Part shown: positions 1 through 11,900 of the stretch, piece after piece | Position numbering within the stretch: the first letter of the stretch is position 1 | Layout of the letters: every line of letters starts with the position of its first letter | Assembly (NCBI GenBank): GCA_027422505.1 | Contig: JAPQWV010000017.1 | Coordinates: 14,137,501-14,201,500 of the forward strand | DNA from: Craterostigma plantagineum | Lineage: Eukaryota; Streptophyta; Magnoliopsida; Lamiales; Linderniaceae | Direction: 5' to 3' | Length of the DNA stretch: 64,000 bases | Notes under the pieces: generated by a model | Database searches by the model: none | What the model was told of the DNA's origin: nothing | The model's input: the letters and a program-made list of their open reading frames with translations, nothing else | Made by a program: the position numbers and the translations under genes

Positions 1-455
1 CGCCGAAGGTTGAAGAAGCTGCCGAACCTCAAGGACCTGCCGCTGAACCTCAAGGACCTGCCGGCCACCGCCGCCGACCAGCCCCCCTCCGCGACACGCC
101 GGCCCGCCTCGTCACCCCACCTCGACTCTCCGCCGCCATGACCTACTGTTCTCCGCCGCCCGCCGCCGTCGACGTTTGCCGCCAGCCGCGTCCCACCAAA
201 TCCCGCAGGCCGCTAGCCGCGTCCTGCCGCCCCGCCTCGACGAGTCGCCATCTCGACCCGCTGCCGGCCCGCCGTCCTCGACGACCCGCCGTGTTAACCC
301 GCTGTCTCGACCGCCATGACGATCTACGCACGATTCGGTGAGCGATCCCCGTTATTCGTTATATTTTTTTTATTTTACGAAGTATTTTATTTTATCTTCG
401 ATATTTTTACAATAGAAAAACTGATTGATTTATTTATACTCGTTTTTTACTGTAG
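1..455 (+). other. GC-rich block followed by a likely intron, upstream of the PMD gene
   Basis: The first 340 bases are strongly GC-rich and proline/arginine-coding in several frames, unlike the AT-rich rest of the window. They contain a short direct repeat (GAACCTCAAGGACCTGCCG, twice, near 24-61). A splice-donor-like GTGAGC lies at about 337, followed by a T-rich stretch that ends in TACTGTAG at 448-455, immediately before the PMD start codon. This suggests a 5' exon and intron of the PMD gene, but no protein family is recognised here. It could equally be an unrelated GC-rich repeat cut by the window edge. Confidence 0.35.
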
Positions 456-2330
456 ATGGATTTAGATTCTGATTATGGGCCTTTTGATAGTTCGGTGTTG
501 ACGATGCAGTCAAATCACCGTAGTAATGATTAATTGTTAGATGGGGGTGCGATCGATAGGACTATTAAGATTAGGTCTTTAGAGAATGTTGTGTGGGGTA
601 CGAGAGACGCACCAAATATTCTAAAACGGTCGCTTATTAGATAAGTTGAACGATATGGGTCTATACATCGTCTACAGCTGTATGTCGCAGAGGGTTGACC
701 CTCATTTGAATACAGCATTGGTAGAGCGTTGGAGAAAGGAGACCCATACGTTTCATTTTTATATCGGGGAGGCGACCGTTACATTACAGGACGTAGGAAT
801 TTTGTGGGGTTTGCCTGTAGAGGGTAGTTGTGTCTCCGGTGTGATCCAAACGAGGACGGTCACACAGTGGATGGACGAGTGCGAGCGGTTACTAGGTTTT
901 AGACCACCCGCTGAGAAAATTAAGGGGTCATCGCTTTCGATGAAGAGGTTGAGTGTTCAGCACGGGGTTACGCGATGCTGATCTTTGGTGCGTTAATGTT
1001 CCCTGACTGTAGCGCGAGCACCGTAGTTGACCTACCTTCAGCTGTTGGAGGATATTGATGAGGTGGCCACGTTTATTTGGGGTAGTGCGGTCCTAGCGTT
1101 CCTGTACAGAGAGCTTTATTCGGCATGCGAGCCGAAAAAGCTTAATATAGGTGGACCCCGGCTGTTGCAGCTAATTATATGGAAACTTTGATTAATTTAT
1201 TTATTTATAACTGTGATTTTTTAGGCATGGGCATATGTGAGGATCCTGCCTTTTCAGCCAGTTCTTGAGATTCATCGTATCTCTATGGAGCCCAGTATAG
1301 TCGACGAGATAGTCTTACCGATCCCGCCACATGCTGCGAGGTATGGTTGGGAGTAAAGTTTGTAATATTTTTCCCTTGTTACATTTATAAATATTGTGTA
1401 AATATATATGACAGGTGGAACGCGTTATACGATCACACTTCGTCGACAAATTCGAACTTACGCACCATCCGCGAGTGCCTTGATCGCCTGCGGGCTCATC
1501 AATTTGACTGGGAGCCATACAACATGACGCTGCCGGAGATTGTCGCACTTCCTCCCCAGTGCTTACCGATCGCTTGTCGATCGAGGTGTCCCCTCATCTT
1601 CTTCAATATCGTGGAGTGGCACTACCCCGAACGAGTCCTTCGACAGTTTGGAATCATCCAAGGGATTCCCGCTATACCGCCGTATCGAGATACCAATCTC
1701 CATACGTACGAGCGTCGACAGCGGTCGCGGATGGATTGGAGAACCCACCATGCAGGGTGGATTGGGTTATGGGAGGATCGAGAGGAGAACGGCGTTAATG
1801 GTCCTCCCACGACTGCACTCGTGTCGGTGGAGGATGGATATTACGATTGGTTTCGAATCACTCGCCTCTATATATCTCCACATGCGGTGCAGATCTCACG
1901 AGGATTTCAGATGGGAGATGCGGTTTTTGTCGAGCATCGTAAGTTTAATTTATTTATTCATGTTATTTATTTAATAGCCCAAATGACATAATATTTTCTA
2001 ATTTTTAGGAACGCGGCGTTCACGAAAGCTTAGGTTACGTGAGCAGCGGTATATATGACCAGTAGATCCATTTACTGGAGCAGATGGATAACATGTTCAT
2101 CTCGCGACGCCAGATTCGACAGAGCAGTGAGGCCGGACCATCTCATGTACATGAGACCGCGCCATCTCAGTATATCAATCGGGAACATCTCAGGTGCACG
2201 GCTCTGTTAACCCGTCCTTCTTTGACAATTTTTCGCCTTTCTTCCAGTCATCTGCAGCCCAACACAGCTCACATCTGCAGTCCAACTTTGAAACAATCTC
2301 GTGGCAAAACGTGACCAATCCGTTTCATTA
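456..2330 (+). pseudogene. plant mobile domain (PMD/MAIN-like) gene carried by a MULE, broken
   Basis: PMD proteins are plant-specific; host members (MAIN, MAIL1) act in silencing, and related copies travel inside MULE and gypsy transposons. The start codon at 456 opens MDLDSDYGPFDSSV. A stop follows at about 531, another at 639, then a frame change. The core is readable at 646-981 ([29 protein letters not shown]), at about 1030-1190 in another frame (FIWGSAVLAFLYRELYS), at about 1225-1340 (WAYVRILPFQP) and at 1410-1944 (FDWEPYNMTLPEI, FNIVEWHYPERVLRQFG). Introns are suggested at about 1190-1223, 1340-1410 (TGACAG) and 1940-2008 (GTAAGT to TTTTTAG). The 3' part to 2330 faces the MURA gene on the other strand. 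Several stops and shifts make it a pseudogene. Family call is firm; exon borders are inferred. Confidence 0.8.
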
Positions 2331-2458
2331 TTCGCCATTAGGGATGATGCTTCTTGAAAGCGATCACGAAAATAACGCACGCACCTGTGAATTTTTAAGA
2401 AATAGAAGAAGTCAAAACAACAAAATTAGAATAAAAAACATAATATCTCTATTAGAGC

Positions 2459-4489
2459 TTACCTATGAAAACTGAAATCGACGATTGCTCTTGTGGGTAG
2501 CATTCGAGCACCTTTTAATACCCCGTTGAGCCCTTCTGAAATATTAGTCGTCATCACACCACATCGATAACCGCCGTCATGTGCGAGCGTACATTGCCCG
2601 ACCGCTACTTTTTCTAACCAAGGCTTCGCTCGTTTATTAATTTGCGCAATCTGAGTCATAATGCTATCGAATTTATCTAATGTTGGAGCAGTACCGGCTC
2701 TATGACATAGATCCTTCAATTGTTGATCCTTCAATTTATTGTAGAAGTTTGACTTTACATGACGAAGACAGAAGCGATGCACTCCATTTGGTGGACGAAA
2801 GAATTCAGTACCTTCTACTGCTCCCGTGAGACCTATACACACCATATACGCCAGATAGAGTTACCGATTTTACAAAAATACCGAGAAAATTACATTAATA
2901 AGATTAAATACCTTTGTAACGATCCGAAATAAGGCAAACCGATTGATTCTCTAGAACACATGTGTTCAAATGATTTAAGAACCATGTCCATGAGTGTGTA
3001 CTTTCACTCGTGACAATGGCAAACGCCAGAGGAAAGACGTTTTGGTTGGCGTCCAGCGACGTAGTAATCTATAATTTGTGTCTATATTTGGAGTATAAAT
3101 GCGTACCATCGACACAAACAACCTTGCCACAATGTTTGAAGCCATCAATGCTCGGTTTAAAGGCCCAAAAGACATACCCGAGTATGAAATGTCCAGGTCT
3201 CTCTCTCTCCAGATTGAGCCATCGAATGATTATCCCTGGATTATAGTGCTGCAACACCTTCATAAATGTTGGGAGTTTGGTAACAGACTCCTCCCACGTA
3301 CCGTAAACATTTTCCAAAGCTCTTTTCAGACCATGCCAAGCTTGAATATATGAGATATCGTAACCATATCTGTCTTTCACGAGTTGTTGGACATTCTTAG
3401 GTAGGAATGTGGATCGACTTTAACGGTTCCAACCAACATATCAGCAATAAAATTCCGAGAGATATTACGGTGTGTCGTCGACAGCTCAGTCATATAGCAA
3501 GTGTGTGGTCCTTCAAATTTTGTAACTGACTAGTAAGCCTTTTTTGACTTGAAGGATGTCCTCAGTCTCCATGGGCAATCATTCGTGTGATTACATTGGA
3601 CACTCCAACGTGTATTGCTGCTCTCGTTGACGTGATACTCGCGTCTAGCAACCCTGATCGAAAAATCGTTGACGGCACGTTGTAAATGTTTTTTAGTTTG
3701 AAAAATCATACCTTGACAAAACATAGGGTTATTTCTGTCGTAAAACTCCCCGTAACCACCGTAGTCGTCAGCACCAGGAGGTGGCATTTGGTACGTTTTG
3801 AAAAATGGACGGATTGAAACAGTGTTGGATCAGCAGAGTCCAGCGGAATAGTATCATCTGGCGCATCGTCGTCGTCGTTGTTCTCGTCATCCTCGTTGGG
3901 ATCGAGTAACTCGGACAGTGGATCCTCATCGTCCGCTTCCGAATCACTAACATCAACGTCTTCCTCTGGTTCAGGCACGACATCTGGCTCGTGTTCTGAC
4001 ACGGCAGGCATATTGAATGGTACATCAAGCGTGGGCATCTCCAGGGAAACATTGCTTAACCAGGCCGTAACTGAGAGAATGTTGGGAGAATCCGGACTAA
4101 CTCGAAGAACCAACTTCAAAATTTCGATGAGGCCCTTCGTTCAAATCAAAACTTGAATTTTCAATTATTTCAACAAAAACCTCAACACAATTATTATCCG
4201 AATCGGGATGGATGAAAAATTGTAAATCGTTGTCGTTGGAGATTTGGAATAACTGATGAAATAGGCGGGAATGTTGAAAGAATTCATTTTTCGCCTGGAC
4301 AACTAGCGAACAACGACTGCTATCAGCACCCGTAATTTCGAACAACAATGACATAAACTCAGAAAAATTGGTGTTGCGGCGAATTCGCCTATACGCAATA
4401 GGACGGATACTATAACTGACGGTAGAAAAGGATGATTGAATTATTTCACCGCCGAAATATACTACGAGTTGTATACGACCAGACACCAT
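2459..4489 (-). pseudogene. MURA-type MULE transposase, broken
   Basis: This is the DDE transposase of a Mutator-like element, read from 4489 downward. Segments in order: N-terminal region starting MVSGRIQLVVYFGGEI (4489-4097); an acidic Asp/Glu-rich stretch (4119-3790); the MuDR DNA-binding module with a Cys-Cys pair (WSVQCNHTNDCPWRLR, 3787-3530); the start of the catalytic domain (3530-3069) with VVCVDGTHLYSKY, whose Asp is the first catalytic residue; and a later catalytic part (2845-2459) with HRFCLRHVKSNF and GGYRCGVMTTNISEGLN. At least three frameshifts or stops separate these pieces and the C-terminal SWIM zinc finger is not seen. The gene converges on the PMD gene, a layout I associate with PMD-carrying MULEs. 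Not functional as it stands. Confidence 0.85.
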
Positions 4490-4585
4490 TTTTGTGTTAT
4501 GTTTTAAATATCGAAAGGGGTGAAAATGTTGTGTTTTAGAAATGGAAAGGGGTGTGGGTATTTATAGAGAAGTTTGGGAAGGGCC

Positions 4586-5022
4586 GTAACTCGTATGCTA
4601 TAAATACGAGTTATGGGCATTATTGCGCACTCACTCGTAACTCGTATGAACTAAATACGATTTACTCGAATTATTGCATCAATTTGCCAACTCGCTTTTA
4701 ACTCGTAATAAATAGGTACGAGTTACGTCCATTATTGTACACTTGCATGGCCACATGCAAGGTGGTCGCCACGAAAGTAACTCGTATGAAATGAATACGA
4801 GTTAGTAATTCGTATTATATTTTTACGAGTTAGAGTCAAACATTTTTTGGCCACGTTAGGTCAGCGCGCCTCCTGTAGTAACTCGTCTTTAAATAAAACG
4901 AATTACTAACTCGTTATAACTTTATACGAGTTACTCGGCCACGTCAGTTCAGCGGGCCACCTCGCAGGACTCGTAGTTGTTTTATACGAGTTACTAACTC
5001 GTATAATATTCCTACGAAATCC
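4586..5022. repeat. nine 29-bp palindromic units in the MULE 5' region
   Basis: Nine units, each 29 bases, fit the pattern TAACTCGTA, 9-base spacer, TACGAGTTA with one flanking base each side. They lie at 4586-4614, 4637-4665, 4698-4726, 4777-4805, 4805-4833, 4878-4906, 4906-4934, 4966-4994 and 4994-5022. Three pairs abut so closely that they share one base. Spacer sequences differ while the arms are kept. The array lies upstream of the MURA start codon (4489), so it occupies the promoter or subterminal zone of the transposon. Transposase-binding sites, a promoter array, or hairpins are possible; the function is not known from the sequence. Confidence 0.85.
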
Positions 5023-5344
5023 TCTATTTTATTAATGGTTTTCGTTTGACGTTTATTTCGTTAATGCCTAATATTTTTTTGTTTATTTTATTAAAAATAC
5101 CGTTTTCTTAATATATATTTTATACTCTGCGAAGAAACACATAGAGCAAAAGAGTAATGATGAATAACGTCGTTGCAGTGGTTCAGACATAGAGCAAATA
5201 TGTTATTGAGTTATATTAAAAATCACAAAAAGACAAAAAGAAAGAAAATTGAAAAGAATTTTGTTCCATGTGAATTTACCTCTGATGGTGTAAATAATGA
5301 AAAAACTCGTTTGAATGTTTCGGATTTTTTGGTCTTTCGAAATG

Positions 5345-5995
5345 AAGAAAATTTGGGCATCGGGTCAGGTAGTCCGGATTCGGGTTAATATTTTCACTAC
5401 CCGAACACGATCCTATCTACGACGGATACCCGCTTGTCGGGTATATACCTGGTTCGGGTACGCAATGTCGGGTACCCGATTTTTCAATTGGAAATATTAC
5501 TATAATACTTATCAAAATATTCATGTTATATATAAAATATCACTTATATTATTTGGATATTTTGTTTTCAATAAGTATAATATATACATATTTTTATATG
5601 TTTATTTATAAATTTTGAGAATATTTTTTAGTTTTATATTAATTTATGCATTTATATAAAATATCACTAGTTAATTATTCAACTAAAATAAGAAACTAGT
5701 CAAAATAATATTTAAAAACTTTAACATCACTCAAGTTAGATATTGATATCGAAATATGTAATTATATATTTTTAATGTTTATGTACAAAAACTAATTTTT
5801 TTTAGAAAAAATAATATATCGGGTATCCGAATAACCCTATCGGGTAGTAAATTACTATCGATATCCGATCCGAATAATAATTATCGGGTATCGGGTAACC
5901 AAATACCCAACAAATAACCCGAACTACCCAACACATATTACCCGAACCCGATCGGGTTAGGGTAAAACCCGAATACCCAAACCCGAACACCCACC
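5345..5995. mobile_element. non-autonomous hAT/MITE-like block with CGGGTA/TACCCG ends
   Basis: Two clusters of short CGGGTA / TACCCG words in both orientations lie at about 5345-5475 and 5815-5995, with an AT-rich centre that has no coding sequence. This arrangement of subterminal short repeats around an empty middle is typical of small hAT-like or MITE transposons. The outer ends are imperfect inverted repeats (GGGCATCGGGTC on the left against GGGTGTTCGGGTT read inward from the right). I could not fix a target-site duplication. The block is inserted next to, and perhaps within, the decayed copia material further right. Confidence 0.5.
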
Positions 5996-6149
5996 ATATT
6001 TCTAATTATCTATTTGTATGGTTTGTTGCATAATTTATTGTATTGTTGAAGGTCATGTGTAATTTTATGTTCTGTAATATCTAGTACTAATTATGTATTT
6101 GTTTATAAAGTATATCGTTCGTTAGATTGGTGTCTATAAAGGAGAATTA

Positions 6150-7085
6150 TATTTTGCAGATTGTGCAACAAGTATAATTCTGAAAAATAAGAAATATTTG
6201 ATTATCTTGATGTGAAAGAAGAAAGTGTTATTACTATATCATGTAACACAAATGTAATTGAAGTATCTGAAAGAGCTAATGTTTTACTATCCCAAAGAAC
6301 AAAGGCTGATAATTGAAAATGTCTTATATTCTACGAAGTTTGGAAGAAACCCATTAAGATTTAAAGCTGTTCGACATAATCAATATCATATTGAGGCTAC
6401 TACGAACAAAATATTAAATATTTGGCATCACAAAAGTGATGTTGTATAAGATAGAAGAATCGTACGTTCTTTTGACATTGTGTTGTACTATACATATCGT
6501 AGAGCTGCCATACTATTGTAAACTATAAGTTTATTAACGATAGTTTACTGTTCGGCATGACCGATTGGGCTATCGTGGTTCAGTTATAATACGATAAATA
6601 ATCGAGAACTCACGTGTAAATTTAATGACGAACCGACAAATACATCAAGATATTGAATTATCCATATGCATATTTGCTTTAAATGGAAGTCCAGTGTTCA
6701 GCCATCACCGGTGTTAATAAAGAATGAATTTATAATATTTTTGGAGAGTATTCAATGATATTTGTGGATCGACACATTCATAGATTATTTAGATATGTTA
6801 TTGTTTTAATTGATATATAAACTAAATGGTCTTATGCATGTTTGTTATCAACACGAGCAATAGTGTTTGCGAGATTGCTTGCTCAATTGATTGGATTAAG
6901 CGCACCCGATATCATTGATTAAAGAAAATATACTTATATAATGTTTATGAATATACTTCAAATTTCATTTAATGATTATTGCATGTCTATGATTGGATTA
7001 AACGAATTATCTTTATACTACTATGATTATTGAACGAAAGAATTTGAAGTAGAAATTCAAAAGATGTTTTTAATTTACAAGTTTA
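6150..7085 (+). pseudogene. decayed Ty1/copia pol fragment (GAG-pre-integrase and integrase)
   Basis: Translated pieces match the copia region between protease and integrase. At 6258-6449 FGRNPLRFKAVRHNQYHIE resembles the conserved RNP..FKA.R.NGYHIET stretch of one copia lineage. At about 6745-6925 the integrase core is readable as FRYVIVLIDI, a stop, TKWSYACLLSTRAIVFARL. At about 6965 FHLMIIACL in one frame, SFNDYC in the next, marks the later integrase core. Many stops and shifts are present, and no LTR was found. It is an old relic on the plus strand, unlike the minus-strand copia pieces that follow. Confidence 0.6.
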
Positions 7086-7086
7086 A

Positions 7087-8246
7087 CTGGTCAAGTATGG
7101 GACAGTTCCTAAGGGATTTTACATTCTTCCCCGCCTCCTCAATGTTACAGAATCCCTATATTTTTGTAACCTACTCTTGAGCCAGTTAACTATCATAATA
7201 AGCCCATATAAAACTCAGCCCAATGATACTTAACAACTAGCTAATTGGGATACCATTCAATTCAACATATTTACTTCTCAATACACCCCTCAAGCATGGT
7301 GTACACATCAATCACATTATACTTCGCTTAGAAGATATTCAAACTGGTCCAGTGCTAGAGGCTTTGTCAATAAATCAGCTGGTTGAAAACAGGGTTTGCA
7401 GCGGCTGAACGACTGATTGATGTCCGACCAAACCTGCACATGATGTGAATTATATTTTTAGGTCACTTAAGAAGCCAAGTAACCAAAGTATCTCTCAAGT
7501 AGCTGAAGCTATTAATCCATATTCCGCCGCATGTTAAAGATCTTCTCCTGTTTGGATAAGCTGCATGTCAACATCATGAAACACTAATTTCCGATGCATT
7601 ACTAGCAAAAAACATCAACCCAAGTCCTGTCTCGCTTTTAGATATTTTAAGATTATGTAAGACGCAGTGTGTATGATTTGGTTTATGGATTTATTGACTA
7701 AGAACTTGAATTGCAAATGTGATATCAGGTATAGTAATTCACAAGTACAATAGTTTTCCAGTCAATCTTCGAAAACCAAAAACATCTTCAATCACTCATC
7801 ATTTCCAATTTTCTATTTTCATTCTACTATTTTGCTCAATTGGAGTTTTAACAGATTTAAAACATTCCATATTGTATCACTCAACAGTTCAACAGACATA
7901 TTCCCTTTGTTTTAGGAAAATTTGTTCCTTAGACCTTGCAATCACAAAGAAGTATTTCATGTCATCCAAGAAATACATCACTTATATATTGTTGCATTAA
8001 TCAAAATAATACCATTTCCATTTACTAGTATGTCATTAACATAAGGCAAATCTACAACTAAATCCCCATTCCCCAACCTATCTATCAACTAATTCCCCCT
8101 TCCCATTTATTTATCATCATACTCCTCATTTCAATCAAATACCTACCTAATGGACAATTTTAGCCTTATAAAACAAAAATATTACTAAAAAACCAATGAA
8201 TTGGTCAACACCCTCACTCCCACTTTCACTAGAAAACCAATTGAAT
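7087..8246 (-). pseudogene. minus-strand copia 3' end, tandem copy 1
   Basis: Read on the minus strand this holds the end of a copia element: reverse transcriptase (VDLPYVNDILV, where the usual YVDD has become YVND, about 8050), then RRLTGKLLYL and ITFAIQVLSQ (about 7690-7770), RNase H (AEYGLIASAT, about 7510; QPADLLTKPLALDQFEYL, about 7330-7390), a polypurine-like TTGAGGGGTGTA, and LTR-like sequence to 7087. It carries several stops. The same sequence follows as a second copy from 8247, so the fragment was duplicated head to tail. Copy 1 lacks about 75 bases that copy 2 has near 43048-43122. Confidence 0.7.
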
Positions 8247-8578
8247 TGGTCAAGTATGGGACAGTTCCTGAGGGATTTTACATTCTTCCCCGCCTCCTCA
8301 ATGTTACAGAATCCCTATATTTTGTAACCTACTCTTGAGTCAGTTAACTATCATAATAAGCCCATATAAAACTCAGCCCATTGATACTTAACAACTAGCT
8401 AATTGGGATACCATTCAATTCAACATATTTACTTCTCAATACACCCCTCAAGCATGGTGTACACATCAATCGCATTATACTTCGCTTGGAAGATATACAA
8501 ACTGGTCCAGTGCTAGAGGCTTTGTCAATAAATCAGCTGGTTGAAAACAGGGTTTGCAGCGGCTGATTGACTGATTGT
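8247..8578 (-). pseudogene. minus-strand copia 3' end, tandem copy 2, left part
   Basis: This is nearly identical to 7087-7420 and begins with the same TGGTCAAGTATGGGACAG. It stops at ATTGT (8574-8578), the target-site duplication of element A, and resumes at 42939 with TGTCCGACCAAACC, the sequence that follows in copy 1. It holds the LTR-like part and the last codons of RNase H. Confidence 0.85.
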
Positions 8579-8884
8579 TGTTGGCCCTTATTTTACCAAA
8601 CACGGATCAAAAGATTGGTTTGAATGTGTAAAACCTGAAGAACACCTTGAGTGTGTGTGTTAATGTGTGTTTTCTTAATCTAACGTACAAGGTGGCTTAC
8701 CTTTCAATACTTTTGATCAAAACCCTAATTAGGGTTATTTGGGCTTTATATACCACACTTGATTGGTATGTTAAAGCCCAATACAAAACTATGACTAAAT
8801 ATCATAAGTTACCCCAAACTATTACAACCCAACACATTAACCCAAGATTACATAATTAAAGGATGCTACAAAATATTCCTAACA
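8579..8884 (-). repeat. 3' LTR of element A
   Basis: 306 bases, TGTTGGCCC at the left and CCTAACA at the right in plus orientation, matching 42628-42933 with five single-base differences. In sense it begins TGTTAGGAATATTTTG, a start shared with elements B and D. Adjacent on its inner side is the polypurine tract. Confidence 0.95.
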
Positions 8885-8905
8885 ATCTCCCCCTTAGCAT
8901 CCTTT
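8858..8905 (-). promoter_or_regulatory. polypurine tract and stem spanning the 3' LTR junction of A
   Basis: The polypurine tract (sense AAGGGGGAGAT, 8885-8895) primes plus-strand DNA synthesis. It lies between two arms of a perfect 11-bp inverted repeat, AAAGGATGCTA at 8858-8868 (inside the LTR) and TAGCATCCTTT at 8895-8905 (inside the end of the third ORF). The stop codon of the third ORF overlaps the inner arm. B and D have the same layout with different arm sequences. Confidence 0.8.
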
Positions 8906-11900
8906 TTGCTTTGATGTCCTTTGCGTCTTCTTCTTCTTGGGTTTCTCCACAGCATCAATCGATTTCCTGAGTCCAAGTCTGAACTCGTAAGATCGTATCG
9001 TTCGTCGTAAGGATAATCGATCGTTGATGATGTTGATCAGCTTCTCGTACTTCTCCTGGGCTTCTGCTTCTTCGTTCCTTAGCTTCTCCAGAATCCATTC
9101 GAGTTTCACCCGAATAATTAGTAGCGTCCCATCGCTGAATTTGGCAATCTCGGATGCTTTCATCAGCCTCTTTTCTCCTTTGTAATTTGTGTAGACCACC
9201 GATGGATCGTCGTCATCATTGATTATGTGGCCGTCACCAAGACTTGAGTCGGGGACTTCGAAGGATGGCTTCGTGAGATTCACCCTTTTCATGTTGCTTT
9301 CCACCGCCATTTGAAGATCGTGAGTCGAATTGAACTTGATTTGGCGCATCATAAATCGCTTAAGAGCAACATAACCTACTTTCAAGTCTGGATTCTGGAG
9401 TGTTCCAAGAAATCTGAAGCTGAAAAGTATCCGATCAACATCTTCACCTCGGATGTAGGAGAGATCGCCTTCAGTCAGTTCCTCAACCGTTCCATCTTCT
9501 CGCTGCACTTTGTAGATTGGAAACTCATAGTAGTCGAGACGACCTCGCCGAACTCCCAAGATCTTGCTGATTTTGGGCTTTTCCTTCTCTTCTCTTCTAA
9601 GAACGTTAACATCTGTATCTTTTGCTCTCCACACAAGCCCTCTACGAAGAGAGAGCAAGTATCGTATAGCAGTTGGTCTAGGAAGATGAGTTAGGCCTCT
9701 TAGACTCAGCTCGTCTAGCTCCTTGATCCTATCCTCCTTCCTCCAAATCCTTCTCCGTATCTCTTCTTGATATGGTGCTATCACTTTGACATTTTCCCAC
9801 GGCGGCGTCTGTTCTTTCCTTATCTTCGATTTCGAGGGGGGGCACTCCTTATCGACGACAACGTGTTTGAGAAGCTCTGGAAGTTCTGGAAGGTCTGCTT
9901 CGTAATCTTCACCTTCTTGGAGCTCATCATCGTCGATAAGTGCTAGGTCAACATTTGCCTTCATCAAGAAGTATCTGGCGTTGTCCAGTAAGCCCTTGGC
10001 CAAGGCTGGATGCATCGGCTTTGTTAACCAATCGTCGTTGAAGATGTACTTCTCTACCGCTGAGTGTGGGTTGTAAAGTGTTTCGAGAGATAGAGTAGGT
10101 GAGGATGGAGGATCAGAGGGAGTTCTTGGGTTTGTAAGGCTAGGCAGTGATGGACTTACGGTTGATGAGGCGATCGTTTGGGTTGTATTGGTAGTAGTTC
10201 GGGTAGATTTTCTGGTTTGGGTGGGTGTAGGTGGTTTTGTTCTGGTGGATGTTCGGGTGGTTCTAGGTTGCGGTTGTGGCTGCGACGGAGGCCCTGTCCC
10301 TTGTGTCTTCTCCCCCTCGGGACGATCCCCACCGTCAGGATCGTCATGTGATTGTCGGGATGACTGGGCCTCGCTGGAGTTAGGCGGGTTGAAAGGAAGC
10401 TCCAGACGTCTGAGGACCTCCGCTTCATATGCAGTGAGCGTCGGTGCGGAACGGAGTCGGGCCAGCAGAACGTCGATTAGTTCTGGAATGGGTACGTTCC
10501 ACGGTCCTTCCTCAGCGCGAGGAGTTGGGTCAGGTTGTGGGATTATGACTTCGGTGACGGGGGCTTTGCCTTTGTCTCGAGTGGATGTCCCAATTGCGTT
10601 GTAGACTTGGGCCATGATTGTGTCCTCGAGTCCTTTTGCAAACTCTGTGAGGCGCTCAGTTAGCCTGTCCTCCGTCACGAACGGGGAAAGTAACCGGACG
10701 GAGTCACTGAGACGTTCCGTCGTCACAACATCAGTAGAGGGTACTGATGTGCCGCCCGTTTGCACAGGACTTAAACCGAGGCCACGGAGGCTCATCGTTG
10801 ACATCAAAGCTGAGACGAACTCAGATTGATGGCCCAAGGTCGTAGCTGCAGTGATGTTGACTACGTTGGGACTTCCGCTGTGTTCCGTACTAGACTCTAG
10901 TACGGAGACATCATAGAGCGTTCGGTCTAGATCACTAAGATCTAGAGGTGCAGAGTCTATTGGTAGTGTCCTAGAAAGTGAAGAAATTATGGAGGGTGAG
11001 GGCACTAGACTCGTAGTGATCAAGGAAGGTGCAGTCTGAGGCGGAGTACTGCTTGTTACATCAACCATCTCCGAGCGAGGTGGTGACGAATGACGTGGCA
11101 CCTCGTGAATATGTGAAACAATCATCTGTTGGGAGATGATTGAGTGGCTGGGGAGGGTAGTTTGCGCGATTGGACCCGATGTCGCGACTTCTACTCGGGG
11201 GAAGACAAGGTCATCCCCTGTACCTATGGGCTCGGTCCGGCTTATTAGTGGAGTAGTTGGTTTCGGAGGACGGTCGTGTTTTTGCTTTGTACGCCGTTCC
11301 TGTTGTCCTCCTCGGTCATCCCCTTTGGTTTTGCGCTTTCGTTTAGGCCGTGGGGATGAGGAGCTTCCTAGACCTACATTTGGCTGTGGGGGTTGGCTTG
11401 TCCCTGGGTTAGGTTCAACTGGGTTTTGTTGAGCCACGGGGACGTCGTCGAGGTTGTTGGCTCGTATATACTTGCGTAGCTCCGGCTCATTTGGATCGAG
11501 GAGGCGAAGTAAGTAGTCTGGGATGATCATGGCCTCCTGATCGATTTTGCTCTTCGTCGATTGAATTTTTATGAGCTTCGGAGACTGATAACACTCGTCT
11601 CTCGATCGGCGTTCGATTTCGGGATGGAGATCCACGAAATGTTGGACGATGACGGGCAGCAACCGTAAGTAAGGGAGCACCGGCTTCGTTGATCCAAGGC
11701 CCCGCCTTCGCAGTTGATCAAGTATGTCCGACCAGATTAGTTGGGCGACATCATAATTTTTGTTGAAGACAATCCCATGGAAGATAAGCATGATGTTCCG
11801 GTTGCACTTGTCGGACCCGGAGTGCTTTGGCGAGAGGCACTTGTTGACAATGAGAAACAGAGTCCTCCAAGGTGCAGGGATGTCTTTGGCAGTGAACTCA

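Noticed and set aside
4586..5022. CRISPR array
   Set aside because: The units are palindromes with short spacers in plant transposon DNA, without equal direct repeats and unique spacers of CRISPR type.
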